Assembly (NCBI GenBank): GCA_034638255.1
Contig: JAWPGT010000054.1
Span: 62,001 to 126,000 of the forward strand
Source: Coprinus comatus
Taxonomy: Eukaryota > Basidiomycota > Agaricomycetes > Agaricales > Agaricaceae
Length of the DNA: 64,000 nt
Reading direction: 5' to 3'
Shown: piece by piece, positions 63,739-64,000 of the stretch
Layout of the letters: each line of letters begins with the position of its first letter
Numbering within the stretch: position 1 is the stretch's first letter
Notes under the pieces: model-generated
The model's input: the letters and a program-made list of their open reading frames with translations, nothing else
Databases searched by the model: none
Told to the model about the DNA's origin: nothing
Made by a program: the position numbers and the translations under genes

Positions 63739-64000
63739 CTTTGCAACAGGTGGTGTTCTATGTCAAACTGATGAAAACAGAGTTACATGCCCTTGCGCCT
63801 TCCATTCTAAGTCACTTGGACCAGCAGAACGCAACTATCCCACTCCAGACAAAGAACTCCTTGCAATCAAACAAGCTTTTGATGACTGGCACCACTATCT
63901 GCTAGGATCACCACATATAGTAACTGTACACAGCAATCATAACAATCTCTGCTTTTGGCAAGATTTACAGAAGCTATCACATCATCAAGCTTGTACATGG
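63739..64000 (+). pseudogene. Ty3/gypsy RT-RNase H fragment, runs off window
   Basis: Plus-strand text FATGGVLCQTDENRVTCPCA, FHSKSLGPAERNYPTPDKEL, LAIKQAFDDWHHYLLGSPH and TVHSNHNNLCFW matches the gypsy RNase H domain; the usual TDHKNL appears as HSNHNNL. The frame is open to the window end, so the element continues beyond. Confidence 0.8.

Overview
This window looks like nuclear DNA of a filamentous basidiomycete, most probably an agaricomycete. Genes are split by many 45-70 nt GT-AG introns. Several families are ones typical of mushroom genomes: TKL-type (pseudo)kinases, solitary F-box proteins, DUF6535 membrane proteins, a DUF7025-type AAA ATPase and an HNH-nuclease-type protein. The last 12 kb is a nested pile of retroelement LTRs. 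No rRNA, CRISPR or bacterial-type operon was seen. All family names come from reading translated sequence; no database search was possible.

Layout. 1-17 kb: a TKL pseudokinase (-), an intact type I metacaspase in 16 exons (+), an F-box/LRR-type protein (-), a 4.5 kb gene-poor stretch, an intracellular GH13 alpha-glucosidase (-) and a Cys-based dual-specificity phosphatase (-). 17-27 kb: gene-poor DNA with a broken small secreted Cys-rich protein gene and a tRNA 3'-half-like motif, then a KLHDC4/Kel3-type kelch protein, an unknown basic/Ser-Thr-rich protein and an F-box protein (all +). 28-36 kb: a DUF6535 membrane protein, a damaged F-box gene with a partial duplicate, and a large AAA ATPase (all -). 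39-43 kb: a complete cytochrome P450 (+) and an acidic nucleolar-looking protein (-). 45-51 kb: a Pro/Ser-rich protein (-) divergent from a cytoplasmic dynein heavy-chain gene that holds only the tail (+).

51-64 kb is transposon-derived. It contains an HNH-protein N-terminal fragment, an AT-rich block, a degenerate ACTTGCCA minisatellite, LTRs of four families (A/B, C, D, E), a Tc1/mariner remnant, a 2995-bp pogo/Fot1-like element and a broken Ty3/gypsy pol carrying two solo LTRs. The strongest result is structural. Two 672-bp LTRs in inverted orientation (55644-56315 and 57418-61086, the second carrying the pogo element) have exchanged target-site duplications, and the two halves of an older LTR lie in opposite orientation on either side of the left LTR. 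Both facts are explained by one inversion of 56316-57417 through recombination between the inverted LTRs.

Caution on broken genes: the kelch, dynein-tail, acidic-protein, F-box and small-secreted genes each need one or two 1-nt shifts to follow their family pattern, whereas metacaspase, P450, AAA, DUF6535 and GH13 read through cleanly. Some shifts may be assembly indels and some real decay; the sequence alone does not decide.
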